Shown here: in pieces, positions 17,716 through 27,157 of the stretch
Layout of the letters: every line of letters begins with the position of its first letter
Numbering within the stretch: position 1 is the stretch's first letter
Source: CF-46 sp963760735
GTDB taxonomy: Bacteria > Chloroflexota > Limnocylindria > Limnocylindrales > CSP1-4
DNA: 64,000 nt
Reading direction: 5' to 3'
Assembly (NCBI GenBank): GCA_963760735.1
Contig: CAVXEB010000004.1
Span: 1,240,001-1,304,000 of the forward strand
The notes under the pieces: model-generated
Told to the model about the DNA's origin: nothing
Database searches by the model: none
The model's input: the letters and a program-made list of their open reading frames with translations, nothing else
Program-made: the position numbers and the translations under genes

Positions 17716-20700
17716 TCATCGCGCCGAGTCCGGCTGCTCGCCGGCCGGTGATGCCTCCACGGTCACCGGCGTCATCCCGGGCGTGATCGCGGGAAGCTGC
17801 GTTGCACCCGGCCCGACGAGGGCCTCCAGGCGCGCCGTGATTCGGTCCGAGATCCGACGCCGGGTTCGCTGCCGACGCAGGACCGTGACAGCGAGCGACG
17901 CCAGCGCCACGAGAACGATCCCGACGATCCCGACCTCCGGTGCGACCGGATCGGAGACCGTCGCCGCGAGCGGCGGGCCCGGGTCGGGCGACGCACTCGG
18001 TCCGGCGTCCGACGCCGTGACGGCGGCCGCTGCCGCCTGGCCATCGGCGACCGGATCACCGACCCGGATGATCCCGGCCGGATCGTCGACGGCGATCACG
18101 GCCTCGCCGCCGGCGGTCGCATCGCTGCCCGTGCCGCGCTCCACGCGGCCGATCGCGCTCAAGGCGTCGTCCGGCGCGATGTCGGCCAGCCCGTCGAGGG
18201 CCGGGCCGCGCAGGACGATCCTGGCAACCGAGGTCCCGTCATCGAGGCGGAAGCCGTCGGCCTCGAGCCCGGCGACGAGGCCCCCGACGCGAACCGTCCG
18301 GCCGACGTGCTCGTCGATCGCGACGAGGTCGATGTCGGTCCACGGCGACGACCCGCCCACGCCGCCGACGCCGGCCGCAGCCGATGCAGGGGCACCGGAG
18401 CCAATGGGTGAACCCGAGCCGCCCTTGCCACCGTCGTCCGCGGGTCCGCCGATCGTCAGGTCGCGCGCCGACCGCGGCAGGATCGCGAACCGACGGTCGG
18501 TCGCCGATGGATACGCCCGCCGGACGATCCCGACGATGGTCGCGGTCCGTCCCTCGATCACGGCCGTGCTCGGGATCGCTGCGCCCGCGAGACCGAGGAT
18601 CGGGACGCGCGTTCCTCCGACGAGCAGCTCCGCCTGCCAGCGATCGCCGGATCGATGGACGTCGACGATATTGCCGCGGACCCGGACGAGTCGCCACTCG
18701 TGGGCCGCACCCGGAGCGATCCGCAGGTCCACGACCGGCGCGACGCCGGCACCGAGCCGCCGGACCTCGTCGGCGCGGATCCGCGGCGCGCCATAGGCCT
18801 GACCGATCTCGCCGGTGACGCGGACGCCGGTGCCGGTCGCCGGCGCGGTCGTCCCGACGGGCAGGAGGACCTCGATCGCGGCCGTCCGGTCCTGGACGAC
18901 GATGCGACGGCCGGTCGCGTCGAGCAGGGATGGGCGGATCGTCACGACGCCGTCGACCGTCGCCGAACCGCTCTTCCGGAGGATCGCCGCGGCGATCGTG
19001 ATCGGAGGAGCGCTCCCGCCTTCCGGGCGCGGTGATCCGGAACCGCCCGGTCGAGGCGTCGGAGTCGACGCCGAGCCCGTCCGGGTCACATCTGCGCCGT
19101 CGCGCAGCCAGATCCGGAACCCGTCGGGGGCGCCCTTGCGGGTCGCGTGCTGGCCGACGATGCCGGTCAGGCGGAGGCGATCGTGCTTCGCGATCGAGGA
19201 CGCCGCGATCCTCGAGGACGCGTCGGCGGCCACCCGGATCGAGCCCGAGGCGGTCGTCACGGTGAACGTGATGTCGCCGCTCGTCGCCCTGGACGGCTTC
19301 GCATCGGCCGTGCCCTCGACGGCGACGAGCCGTGCCTCGACGGCCTCCCCGATGCCCGAGCCGCCGATCGTGATCGGCGGCGGAAGCGGACCCGATCCGG
19401 CGATCCGCAGGCCGCCGACCAGCGAGCGCACCTCGAGCTGGCCGTACGGCTCGGCCAGGGTTCCGGTCAGCTCGACCCTGGCGCCACGAGCGGGACGCGG
19501 GTCTGGGTCGGCGATGCGAACCACGATCGCCGCCGTGTCGTCCTGGATTGCGATGAGCGGCGGGGTCCCGAGCCGGCCGGCCTCGGCGGTGACGACCCCG
19601 GCGATGGCCACGCGCTGGCCCACCGGGCGGACCCGCGCCTCGGCGATCGAGACGGCGGTCGCCAACGGGGTTGCGAGCGGGCTCGGGGTCGGAGTCGCGA
19701 GCGGGGTCGGAGACGGAGTCGCGGACGGCGTCATCGTCGGCGTTGGCGTCGGCGCGGGTGTGGGCGTGGCGGTCGGCGTCGGGACCGGGGTTGGGGTGGG
19801 GGTAGGCGTCGGCGTCGCCACCGGCGGGGCCTCGACGCTCAGCTCGCCGGCGAGGGTCGCGTGCAGGCGATACCCGGACGCGCCACTGCCGCTGCTGTCT
19901 CGCTGCCCGAGCGGGCCGGTGGCCCGGATCGTGTCGCCGGTCCCGATCGACTCCGTCCCGAGGGCGGTCGGTGAGATGACGATCCGGAGCGGTCCGCTTC
20001 CATCGTCGATCGTCACGCCGAGGCCGTCCGACAGCGCCGACGGCGCCTCGGTCACGATCCCACCGACGAAGAGCCGGAGGCCCTCGAGCGGTTCCACAGC
20101 CGCACCGGTCGTTGCGCCGACCGCATCCGGGAGTGGTGCCGCGCCGCCCAGTTCGACCGATGCGACGGTCGTGTTCACGACACGGAGGCTGAAGTAGCCG
20201 CCGAGCGTCCCGCCGATCCGCACGATCGTGCCCGCGGGGATGGCCACGGCCGGGGCGGCGTCGAGGCGGATCGCGATCCCCCCGGTCGAGTCCTGGACGA
20301 AGCCGATCCTTCCGCCGTCGATCGCTCCCAGATCGGTCGTGAGAACGCCGGCGATCGTCACGGTCGATCCGTCAGGCAGCGCCCTGGCGCCGGCAATCGA
20401 GACGGTGGTCGGGGTCGGGGCGGGTGTCGGTAGGGGCGTCGGGGTCGGGGTCGGCACGGGCGTCGGAATGGGCGTCGGGGTCGGGGGCGTCGCGGTCGGT
20501 ACGGGCGTCGGGGTCGGGGTCGGCGTCGGAATGGGCGTCGCCGTCGGTGTCGGGACGGGCGTCGGCACGGGAGTCGGGGTCGGGCCGCCGGTCCCGGGTG
20601 TCGACGGCGCGGCCAGGTTCTGCGGGGTTGGGACGCCGACTACGAAGTCGGCAGCATTCACGTTCGTGTCGACGCCGTTTCCGGCGGAACCACCCGGGAG

Positions 20701-21252
20701 CCGCTCGATGCTCGACCCGGCGGCCGGGCCCGCGGCGGCCGCCCCTTCGACGAAGCCGTTCGTCGCGTCGCCCCAGGCGACCGCATCGATGGGATCGCCG
20801 CCGACCGGCCGCAGCACGATCGCACCGCCGGTCGCGGCGAAGCCCGACGAGTACGTGGTGTCGGCGGCCGCCGCGTACGTCCCGGCTGAGTTGGCGATCA
20901 GCAGGTGCCGGCCCGGCTCGATCACCGTGGATGACGACCACGTCGCCTTCCGGGTCACCGTCGACCCCGTCGACGTCACGTACGCCAGCTCGAGGCCGGC
21001 AAGGTCCACCGGCGCAGCTCCCGCGTTCGTGATCTCGGCGAACTCGTCCGACGCCGAAGCGCCGCCCGTCTGGACCTCGGAGACGAGGAGGGTCGAGACC
21101 GGCCAGGCCACCGCCGCGGTGACGAGCGGTCCGCTCCGGGCCGCGGAGACGGCCGTCGGCCGCCTGGCGGCATCGACCAACGACACGCCGGCGAGAGCAA
21201 GGACCAGGGCGATCGGCAGGGCCACCGGCCCTGCGCGTCGGGCGCGCGACAT
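17716..21252 (-). CDS. Secreted lamin-tail-domain protein with Pro-Thr repeats and OB-like modules
   Basis: 1178 residues from ATG at 21250-21252. It has an N-terminal signal peptide (RRAGPVALPIALVLALAGV). A lamin-tail domain covers about residues 50-190 (LLVSEVQTGG, SDEFAEITNAGAAPVDLAGLEL, GRHLLIAN, DAVAWGDATNGFVEG). A Pro-Thr linker follows at about 222-285. After it come several OB-fold-like modules of about 110 residues, each with an 'xxVTIAGVxT...GxIxxQDxTGGI' pattern (starting near 290, 540, 740 and 990), broken by a second Pro-Thr linker at about 480-525. A C-terminal membrane anchor (about 1105-1125, VGIVGIVLVALASLAVTV) is followed by an Arg-rich tail. Similar modules occur in extracellular nucleases, but no nuclease domain is seen. 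Probably a cell-surface protein of unknown function. Confidence 0.82.
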   Translation of the reverse strand: MSRARRAGPVALPIALVLALAGVSLVDAARRPTAVSAARSGPLVTAAVAWPVSTLLVSEVQTGGASASDEFAEITNAGAAPVDLAGLELAYVTSTGSTVTRKATWSSSTVIEPGRHLLIANSAGTYAAAADTTYSSGFAATGGAIVLRPVGGDPIDAVAWGDATNGFVEGAAAAGPAAGSSIERLPGGSAGNGVDTNVNAADFVVGVPTPQNLAAPSTPGTGGPTPTPVPTPVPTPTATPIPTPTPTPTPVPTATPPTPTPIPTPVPTPTPTPLPTPAPTPTTVSIAGARALPDGSTVTIAGVLTTDLGAIDGGRIGFVQDSTGGIAIRLDAAPAVAIPAGTIVRIGGTLGGYFSLRVVNTTVASVELGGAAPLPDAVGATTGAAVEPLEGLRLFVGGIVTEAPSALSDGLGVTIDDGSGPLRIVISPTALGTESIGTGDTIRATGPLGQRDSSGSGASGYRLHATLAGELSVEAPPVATPTPTPTPTPVPTPTATPTPAPTPTPTMTPSATPSPTPLATPTPSPLATPLATAVSIAEARVRPVGQRVAIAGVVTAEAGRLGTPPLIAIQDDTAAIVVRIADPDPRPARGARVELTGTLAEPYGQLEVRSLVGGLRIAGSGPLPPPITIGGSGIGEAVEARLVAVEGTADAKPSRATSGDITFTVTTASGSIRVAADASSRIAASSIAKHDRLRLTGIVGQHATRKGAPDGFRIWLRDGADVTRTGSASTPTPRPGGSGSPRPEGGSAPPITIAAAILRKSGSATVDGVVTIRPSLLDATGRRIVVQDRTAAIEVLLPVGTTAPATGTGVRVTGEIGQAYGAPRIRADEVRRLGAGVAPVVDLRIAPGAAHEWRLVRVRGNIVDVHRSGDRWQAELLVGGTRVPILGLAGAAIPSTAVIEGRTATIVGIVRRAYPSATDRRFAILPRSARDLTIGGPADDGGKGGSGSPIGSGAPASAAAGVGGVGGSSPWTDIDLVAIDEHVGRTVRVGGLVAGLEADGFRLDDGTSVARIVLRGPALDGLADIAPDDALSAIGRVERGTGSDATAGGEAVIAVDDPAGIIRVGDPVADGQAAAAAVTASDAGPSASPDPGPPLAATVSDPVAPEVGIVGIVLVALASLAVTVLRRQRTRRRISDRITARLEALVGPGATQLPAITPGMTPVTVEASPAGEQPDSAR
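19681..19818. repeat. Degenerate GTCGG-type repeat coding for a Pro-Thr linker (second block)
   Basis: Imperfect tandem hexanucleotides (GGCGTC, GGGGTC and variants) inside the surface-protein gene. On the minus strand they encode alternating Pro-Thr with some Ala and Val. Prone to length change. Confidence 0.8.
20407..20584. repeat. Degenerate GTCGG-type repeat coding for a Pro-Thr linker (first block)
   Basis: About 180 nt of imperfect 6- and 12-nt repeats (GGGGTC, GGCGTC) coding for PTPTP/PVPT units on the minus strand, just after the lamin-tail domain. Confidence 0.85.
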
Positions 21253-21526
21253 CGACGACCTCCCGGCGGGTTGTCGGGACGACGGCCCCGGCGGACACTC
21301 AGTGTCGCCGCCGGGACGGATGAGGGCGGGGCCGACGTTGTAGCAGGCGGTCGTCGACGACGGATCCACGCTCGATCAACGCGCGCTGCACCACGACTTC
21401 ATCGCACCTGCGTTCGGGATCGACGAGGGGCGATTCGGGCGCCGACCGCGTACGATGTGGACCTCCCGTCACCGACGACGATCCGATCCCGTCCGAGCGC
21501 CCACCGGACCAGCCCGTGGAGAGACC

Positions 21527-22294
21527 GTGGCCCGAGCCAAGAGAACCGACCGAGCCGAGGCCCGCCGCCGCTATCGCGCGACCCTGGCCGAGTCCGACCC
21601 CGATGCCAACCTCGACGAGGACGAAACCGGCGTCGTTCCCGCCGGCGCCGCGGCCCCGACGGCGAAGAAGGGCTCGACCCGGACCGCCCCGGCGCCAGAA
21701 CCCGCGCGGCCCGGCCTCGCCTATGCCTTCCGGTCGGCGTTCCGGCCGCTTGACCTGCGCGGCGACCTCAGGGCGCTGCCGATGCTCCTGCGCCATCCGG
21801 CCTTCCTGTTCCCGGTGGTCCTGTCGGGCCTGTCGGTCGCGCTGATCCCCCTCGTCGGCCTGAACGCGCTGACCTCGACCTTCTACCAGTACTTCTCGTT
21901 CACGGCGCCGCTCGGAACGTCGTTCATCGCGGGCTTCTTCGCCCCACGCGCGAGCTGGCTCGTCGGCGGACTGGCTGCCCTCGCATCGGTCGGCTTCCAG
22001 GCGATCGCCTTCAGCAGCGGGTCGTTCGGCGGGTTCCTCGACGTGTTCTCGGATCCGGCGACGGGCGGAACGCTGGCGCGTGACGCGGCGGCGAGGCTGA
22101 TCCTGAGCCAGGCGCTGTTCGTCGGCGTGCCGTCCGGTGCGTTCTTCGCGGCAGCAGCCGCGTGGTACCGGCGGTTCCTGAAGTCGGCCAGCCCGAACCG
22201 AGCGCGCCAGGCGCAGAGCACCAGCGGCCGCCGACCGGACGGCAAGGTCCCGAAGAAGCAGGAGTCACGGCCCCTGTTGGCCCGGAAGCGCTGA
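21527..22294 (+). CDS. Hypothetical membrane protein with charged N-terminus
   Basis: 255 residues from GTG at 21527, preceded by GGAGAGA. The first about 65 residues are very charged (RAKRTDRAEARRRYRA, then an Asp/Glu/Ala-rich stretch). A conserved-looking block RSAFRPLDLRGDLRALPMLLRHPAFLFPVVLSG leads into membrane helices at about 95-120, 135-150, 155-175 and 200-225. The C-terminus is basic and soluble. The layout (cytoplasmic tail, then four helices) resembles uncharacterised chloroflexal membrane proteins; I do not recognise a family. It is divergent from the lamin-tail protein (274 nt apart). Confidence 0.72.
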   Translation: MARAKRTDRAEARRRYRATLAESDPDANLDEDETGVVPAGAAAPTAKKGSTRTAPAPEPARPGLAYAFRSAFRPLDLRGDLRALPMLLRHPAFLFPVVLSGLSVALIPLVGLNALTSTFYQYFSFTAPLGTSFIAGFFAPRASWLVGGLAALASVGFQAIAFSSGSFGGFLDVFSDPATGGTLARDAAARLILSQALFVGVPSGAFFAAAAAWYRRFLKSASPNRARQAQSTSGRRPDGKVPKKQESRPLLARKR

Positions 22295-22349
22295 CCCAGG
22301 CTGCCGCGCCTGGACGACGCCGGACGGCGTTGCCGCCTGCGGTCCGCGC

Positions 22350-25300
22350 TCACCCCAGGCGGCGCATCCCCGCCCAGCCCAGCTGGCGCACCCCGTCGGG
22401 CCGATCCGGAGCGCCGGCGGTCGCGGCGACCTCGACGAGCGGCTGGACATCGGTCGCGATCACGTTCACGACCGACGACTCGCGCTGGAGGTCACCGTCG
22501 ACCAGCAGGAGCGCGTGACGACGGACGACGCCCCGGAGCCGCGCCCACGTGTCGGGCCAGAGGGTGACGTTGACCATCCCCGTCTCGTCCTCGAGGGCGA
22601 GGAACACCGTTCCCTTGGCCGTCATCGGGTGCTGGCGCGTGACGACGAGCCCACCGATCTGGACCCGGCCCGACTTCCGGTCGTTGAGCGCCGCGTTCGT
22701 CACCGCCCCGAGCCGGTCGAGCGCCGGCCGGTACAGCCCGACCACCTGGCGCCGCGCGTCGAGCCCGATCACCGCGTAGGCGTCGCCGATCCGCTCCGAC
22801 TCGCTGAGGCCCGGCAGCGTCGGCGCCTCCGTGGCCGGGAGACGCAGCGCCATCGGGCGTGACGCGGCGCGGGTGAACGCCCCGCCACGGGTCGACCGTC
22901 CGTCGAGGCGCCCGCGCGTCGCGCCGGCGACCTCGCGGAGCTGCCAGAGGAGCTCCCGTCGCGGCCGGCCGAGCGAGTCCAGCGCCCCGACCCGGATCAA
23001 CCGCTCGAGCGTCTCCTCGGGCAGGCCGGTCCGCTCGACGACATCGGTGAGGGAGCGGTACGGCCCGCGCGCGAGCTCCGCGTCGAGCAGCTCCTTGTGC
23101 TCCTCGCCGATTCCCTTGACGAGCCGCAGCCCGAGCCGGACGCCCCATCCCGTTGCGCTGTCGGCGGCCAATCGCTCGCGCGCCTCGTCGGACGGGATCG
23201 TGCACCCGCTCGATCGGACCGGCACGGGTCGACGCTCGATGCCGGCGTCACCGGGGAGTGGCTCGCCCGGCCCGTCGTCCCCCTCCCCGATCGCCCAGCC
23301 GGGGCGCCCGACCCACTCGGTCGTCGTCTGATAGGTCGAGCGGTTGACGTCGACCGGCAGGACGGCGACACCGTGGCGCTTCGCGTCGTTGACGAGGACC
23401 TCGACCGGGTAGAAGCCCATCGGCTGGGCGTTGATCAGCCCGACGACGAACTGGGCCGGGTAGAACAGCTTCAGGAACGACGACTCGTAGGCCGTCCGGG
23501 CGAACGCCGCCGCGTGCGACTTCGCAAAGCCGAACGAGGCGAACGCGGCGACCTGGCGGAAGAGCTCCTCGGCGACCTCCTCCGTCATCCCGGGCTGGCG
23601 CATGCAGCCGTCGTGGAAGCGGGCGTGGAGCTTCTCCATCTCGCGGTTCGAGCGCCACGTGCCCATCGCCCGGCGGAAGCCGTCGCTCTCGGCGGGGCTG
23701 AACCCCGCCACCTCGATCGCGATCCGCATGACCTGCTCCTGGTAGAGGATCACGCCCATCGAGTCCTTCAGGACCGGCTCGAGGCTCGGATGGAGATAGG
23801 TCACCGGCTCGAGGCCCTGCTTCCGGCGCAGGTACGGGTGGACGGCGTTGCCCTGGATCGGGCCGGGCCGGATGATCGCCACCTCGACGACGAGGTCGTC
23901 GAGATTCGACGGCGTCGACTTCGGCAGGGTCTGCATCTGGGCCCGGCTCTCGACCTGGAAGACCCCGACCGTGTCGGCCGCCTGGAGCATCGCGAAGACC
24001 TCCGGCACGGACTCCGGCAGCCGGTCGAGGTCGAGGCAGACCGCGCAGTCGTGCTCGATCAGCTGGAGCGTCTCGTCGATCGCGGCGAGCATCCCGAGCC
24101 CGAGCAGGTCGAGCTTGATCAGCTTGAGCGCCTCGACGTCGCGCTTGTCGAACTGGACGACGACGCGGTCCTTCATCGTCGCCCGCTCCAGCGGCGCGAT
24201 GTCGATCAGCGGCGCCGCGGTGACGAGCATCCCGCCGCTGTGGATGCTGAGATGGCGCGGGAAGCCGTCGATCCGGGCGCAGAACTCGAGCCAGCGCTCC
24301 CAGTCGGACAGGTCGCGCGTCGAGCCGCCGAGGACCTGTGGCGGCGGCTCCGGCTCGACCCGGGCTACGGAGGAGTGAGTCCCGCCACGACCCATCGCCG
24401 CGGTCGGCGGCGCGGGCGGATCCCAGCGATGCGGCCGACCCAGCCGATCCGCCTTGCGCGGCGCGGGCTCCGGCATCCCGCTCTCGGGGTCGACGGCCCG
24501 CTGTCCACCCTGCCCGTCGTCGAGCAGCGCCGGCGGAACGAGACGGTCCCGGTCCGCCGCATAGCCGGTGCCACGCCCCTCGCGGAGCCAGGCGACGCTC
24601 GCCGGGGTGTCGCCGGGACCGCCTTCGTCGTCACCGTGCCCGCTCGGCCGGATCGCGGTCCGCGGCGCGAGCCGATCAGGCAGAGCCCCGCTCCGCCTCT
24701 CGACATGACTCCCATCGTTATCGCTGGGGGTAGTGGAGCCGGAGACCCCTCCAGAGCCGGCCGTCCGAGCCGGGTCGAGCGTCGCCAGGCTCGGTCCGAC
24801 CGCATCCGGCTCGCCTTGCACCCCGCCAACCCCCGCGGATAACGATGGCGGTGATATCGAAGGCCGTTGGGCGGAAGGCGAGGAGGGACCCACCGGGGCC
24901 TCGTGCAGCCAGGCGAACGGCCGCGGCGCGTCCGGATCCGCCGGCGTCGGCGGCCGGCGCCAGGGTGGGACCTTGCCCACCAACGGCATCCGGGTGTTCA
25001 GCTGCCCCATGCCGTCGACGAAGCCGCGTGACTCCACCTCCGCCGCGGCGCCCGACTCGACCGGCAGGCCCTCACCGGGCCGCTTGAAGAACTCGGCGAA
25101 GCCGCCGTCGGCCTCGAGGTCGCGCCGGACCATCACGCTGTCGTACGTCTCGAGGGCCTTCGCCACCCGGTCGACGAGCGGCCGCGGGAACCCGAGCGCC
25201 ACCCCGACCTCGCGGACCGCCGACCGCGCCCGGTACGTGACGAGGTTGCAGACCATCCCCGTGTGCTCGGGGCCGTATCGGTTGTAGATGTACTGGATGA

Positions 25301-26726
25301 CCTCCTCGCGCCGCTCCGAACTGAAGTCGATGTCGACGTCGGGGTAGGTCGTCCGGCCCTCGTTGATGAACCGCTCGAACAGGAGGTTGTGCTGGATCGG
25401 CTCGACCCGGCTGATCCCGAGCGTGTAGGACACGATCGAGCTGGTCGCGCTGCCCCGGCCCTGGGCCGGGATCCCCTGCTCCTTCGCGTAGCGCATCAGG
25501 TCCCAGCAGATCAGGAAGAACTCGGCGAGTCCGGCCCGCTCGATCACGTCCAGCTCGTGGGCGAGCCGGTTGACGACGGCCGCGGTCAGCGGGTGGTAGC
25601 GCTTCCTCGCGCCGGTCCAGCACAGCTCCGAGAGGTACGAGAACGGCGTCTCGTTGCGGGGCACCGGGAAGCCCGGGAAGCGGTACTGCTCGAATCCGAG
25701 GTCGACCCGGCAATCGGCGGCGAGGTCGGCGGCGCGGGCGATCCCCGCCGACCAGGAACGGGCGACGTCGCGGCCGAGCGACCCGTCGCCGGGCGGCAGC
25801 GCGAGGAGCTCGTCGGCGCCCTTCAGGAACGACTCGCCGTCCGCTCGCCGCAGGTCCGCGAGCGTCTCGAGCGTCCGCCCGTGACGGATCGCCGTCAGCA
25901 CGTCCTGGAACTCGCGCCCCTCCGCGGTGGCGTAGTGGACGTCGTTCGTCACGACCACCGGCAGGCCCAGCTCCCCGGCGAGCGCCGCCGTCTCCGTCAC
26001 GAGCCAGTCGTCGTCGGGCAGGCGGTGATGCGACAGCTCGAGGTGAAAGGACTCTCGGCCGTGGCGCTCCGCGAGGATCTCCGCCGCCGCCCGCGCACCG
26101 CCGCGATCGCCCGCCCGCAGCCGCCGCGCGATCTCTCCCTCGCGACAGCCCGAGAGGACGACCAGGCCCTCGGTGTGCTCGGCGAGCAGCGCCGCCTCGA
26201 ACCGGGGCATCGCCTTCGTCCCGGCGAGGTTCGCCCGGGAGACGAGCCGGCACAGGCTCCGATAGCCCGTCGCGTCGCGGGCGAGCAGGACGAGATGCGG
26301 GCCGCGTTGCCGCTCGCCGACCCCCCGCCCGTCCTCCTTGACCGCCTCGCGATGGCCCGGGAGACGTGCCCGCTCCGGGCGTGGTCGATCCGGTTCGCCC
26401 TCGCGGGCGAGGGTCTCCTCGACCGGGCTGACCAGGTGCTTCCGCCGGCCTCCCCGGCGGACGCCCCGGCGCGCCGGGATGACGATCCGGTCGGGGTCGG
26501 CGACGAGCGGATCGCGGAGCTCGACCTCGATGCCGAGGACCGGTCGGAGGCCGGCCTCCTCGTACGCCGAGGCCGCCCGAACGACTCCGTACAGGCCCTG
26601 GTGATCGGTGACGCCGAGGCCGGTCAGGCCGAGCTCGACCGCCCGCTCGGCCAGCTCGTCGGGCGCCGACGCGCCGTCCAGGAACGAGAAGTTCGTGTGG
26701 CAGTGGAGCTCGGCGTAGTCGACCAT
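22350..26726 (-). CDS. dnaE2: Error-prone DNA polymerase DnaE2 (ImuC) with a large low-complexity insert
   Basis: C-family polymerase for SOS translesion synthesis. The 1458 residues start MVDYAELHCHTNFSFLDGAS (PHP domain HxH). The palm Asp motif YPDVDIDFSSERR is near residue 462, followed by FPRHLSIHSGGML, DLLGLGML, SFGFAKSHAAAFA, the helix-hairpin-helix LVKGIGEEH, and a C-terminal OB fold (GRVQIGGLVVTRQHPM-KGTVFLALED). DnaE2 is usually 1000-1150 residues. The surplus is a Pro/Gly/Ser/Arg-rich stretch at about residues 580-800, between the GQLNTRMPLVGKVPPW and LSDWERWLEFCARIDG blocks. No stop or frameshift is present. Transcription is controlled by a DinR box at 26743-26754. It works with ImuA and ImuB encoded at 28.3-30.4 kb. 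Confidence 0.95.
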   Translation of the reverse strand: MVDYAELHCHTNFSFLDGASAPDELAERAVELGLTGLGVTDHQGLYGVVRAASAYEEAGLRPVLGIEVELRDPLVADPDRIVIPARRGVRRGGRRKHLVSPVEETLAREGEPDRPRPERARLPGHREAVKEDGRGVGERQRGPHLVLLARDATGYRSLCRLVSRANLAGTKAMPRFEAALLAEHTEGLVVLSGCREGEIARRLRAGDRGGARAAAEILAERHGRESFHLELSHHRLPDDDWLVTETAALAGELGLPVVVTNDVHYATAEGREFQDVLTAIRHGRTLETLADLRRADGESFLKGADELLALPPGDGSLGRDVARSWSAGIARAADLAADCRVDLGFEQYRFPGFPVPRNETPFSYLSELCWTGARKRYHPLTAAVVNRLAHELDVIERAGLAEFFLICWDLMRYAKEQGIPAQGRGSATSSIVSYTLGISRVEPIQHNLLFERFINEGRTTYPDVDIDFSSERREEVIQYIYNRYGPEHTGMVCNLVTYRARSAVREVGVALGFPRPLVDRVAKALETYDSVMVRRDLEADGGFAEFFKRPGEGLPVESGAAAEVESRGFVDGMGQLNTRMPLVGKVPPWRRPPTPADPDAPRPFAWLHEAPVGPSSPSAQRPSISPPSLSAGVGGVQGEPDAVGPSLATLDPARTAGSGGVSGSTTPSDNDGSHVERRSGALPDRLAPRTAIRPSGHGDDEGGPGDTPASVAWLREGRGTGYAADRDRLVPPALLDDGQGGQRAVDPESGMPEPAPRKADRLGRPHRWDPPAPPTAAMGRGGTHSSVARVEPEPPPQVLGGSTRDLSDWERWLEFCARIDGFPRHLSIHSGGMLVTAAPLIDIAPLERATMKDRVVVQFDKRDVEALKLIKLDLLGLGMLAAIDETLQLIEHDCAVCLDLDRLPESVPEVFAMLQAADTVGVFQVESRAQMQTLPKSTPSNLDDLVVEVAIIRPGPIQGNAVHPYLRRKQGLEPVTYLHPSLEPVLKDSMGVILYQEQVMRIAIEVAGFSPAESDGFRRAMGTWRSNREMEKLHARFHDGCMRQPGMTEEVAEELFRQVAAFASFGFAKSHAAAFARTAYESSFLKLFYPAQFVVGLINAQPMGFYPVEVLVNDAKRHGVAVLPVDVNRSTYQTTTEWVGRPGWAIGEGDDGPGEPLPGDAGIERRPVPVRSSGCTIPSDEARERLAADSATGWGVRLGLRLVKGIGEEHKELLDAELARGPYRSLTDVVERTGLPEETLERLIRVGALDSLGRPRRELLWQLREVAGATRGRLDGRSTRGGAFTRAASRPMALRLPATEAPTLPGLSESERIGDAYAVIGLDARRQVVGLYRPALDRLGAVTNAALNDRKSGRVQIGGLVVTRQHPMTAKGTVFLALEDETGMVNVTLWPDTWARLRGVVRRHALLLVDGDLQRESSVVNVIATDVQPLVEVAATAGAPDRPDGVRQLGWAGMRRLG

Positions 26727-26736
26727 TGGAACGAGC

Positions 26737-26765
26737 AGAATAGAACATGTGTTCTACCACGTCGA
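26737..26765 (-). promoter_or_regulatory. SOS promoter of dnaE2 with LexA/DinR box
   Basis: On the minus strand: -35 TCGACG (26760-26765), a 17-nt spacer, -10 TATTCT (26737-26742). The spacer holds the palindrome GAAC-N4-GTTC (26743-26754), flanked by TA on both sides (TAGAACATGTGTTCTA). This matches the Gram-positive LexA/DinR box. It lies 17 nt upstream of the dnaE2 ATG and may also control the divergent miniprotein gene at 26847. Confidence 0.88.
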
Positions 26766-26846
26766 GGGTCCTGGCAGCCGAACATTCTCCCCTGAATCGC
26801 GCCCGGATCGCGAAACAACCGCGAGCCGTCCGGCGTCTACAAGGCC

Positions 26847-26975
26847 ATGAAGCGGGATAACCCGGGTCTCCTCGCCGTCACCGTCCGGACGGGCATCATG
26901 GTCGCCCTCGCGCTGATCCTGATCCTGGTCATCCTCCCGGCGATGCTGGCGGTCCAGGCGGCCGGCCTCCGCTGA
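26847..26975 (+). CDS. Possible 42-residue membrane miniprotein next to the dnaE2 SOS box
   Basis: Encodes MKRDNPGLLAVTVRTGIM, then one strongly hydrophobic helix (VALALILILVILPAML) and a short VQAAGLR tail. The frame has typical G/C third positions. Its ATG is 93 nt from the centre of the DinR box, which could act on it divergently. The ribosome-binding site is weak (AAGG, 2-nt spacing). Function unknown. Confidence 0.4.
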   Translation: MKRDNPGLLAVTVRTGIMVALALILILVILPAMLAVQAAGLR

Positions 26976-27157
26976 ACCAACAACCGTCCTGCGCCTGGGG
27001 GCTCGGGACGATCGGGCGACAGAGATCGCGAGGATCGATGTCGACCCGCCGCAGACCTGGTGAGCGGGTCCGCGGCCAGGGACCGCCGTCGTGCTGGGGC
27101 GCGACGGCGGTCCTCTTTGTTCCGGCGTCAACTGGTGCCCGCCTCTACGATGCCCGG

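Noticed and set aside
20407..20584. CRISPR-like or tandem noncoding repeat
   Set aside because: The repeats are short, imperfect and in frame, encoding a Pro-Thr linker.
24310..25040. Intein in DnaE
   Set aside because: The insert lacks the N-terminal Cys/Ser, the HN-Cys/Ser end and any splicing or homing blocks; it is low-complexity.
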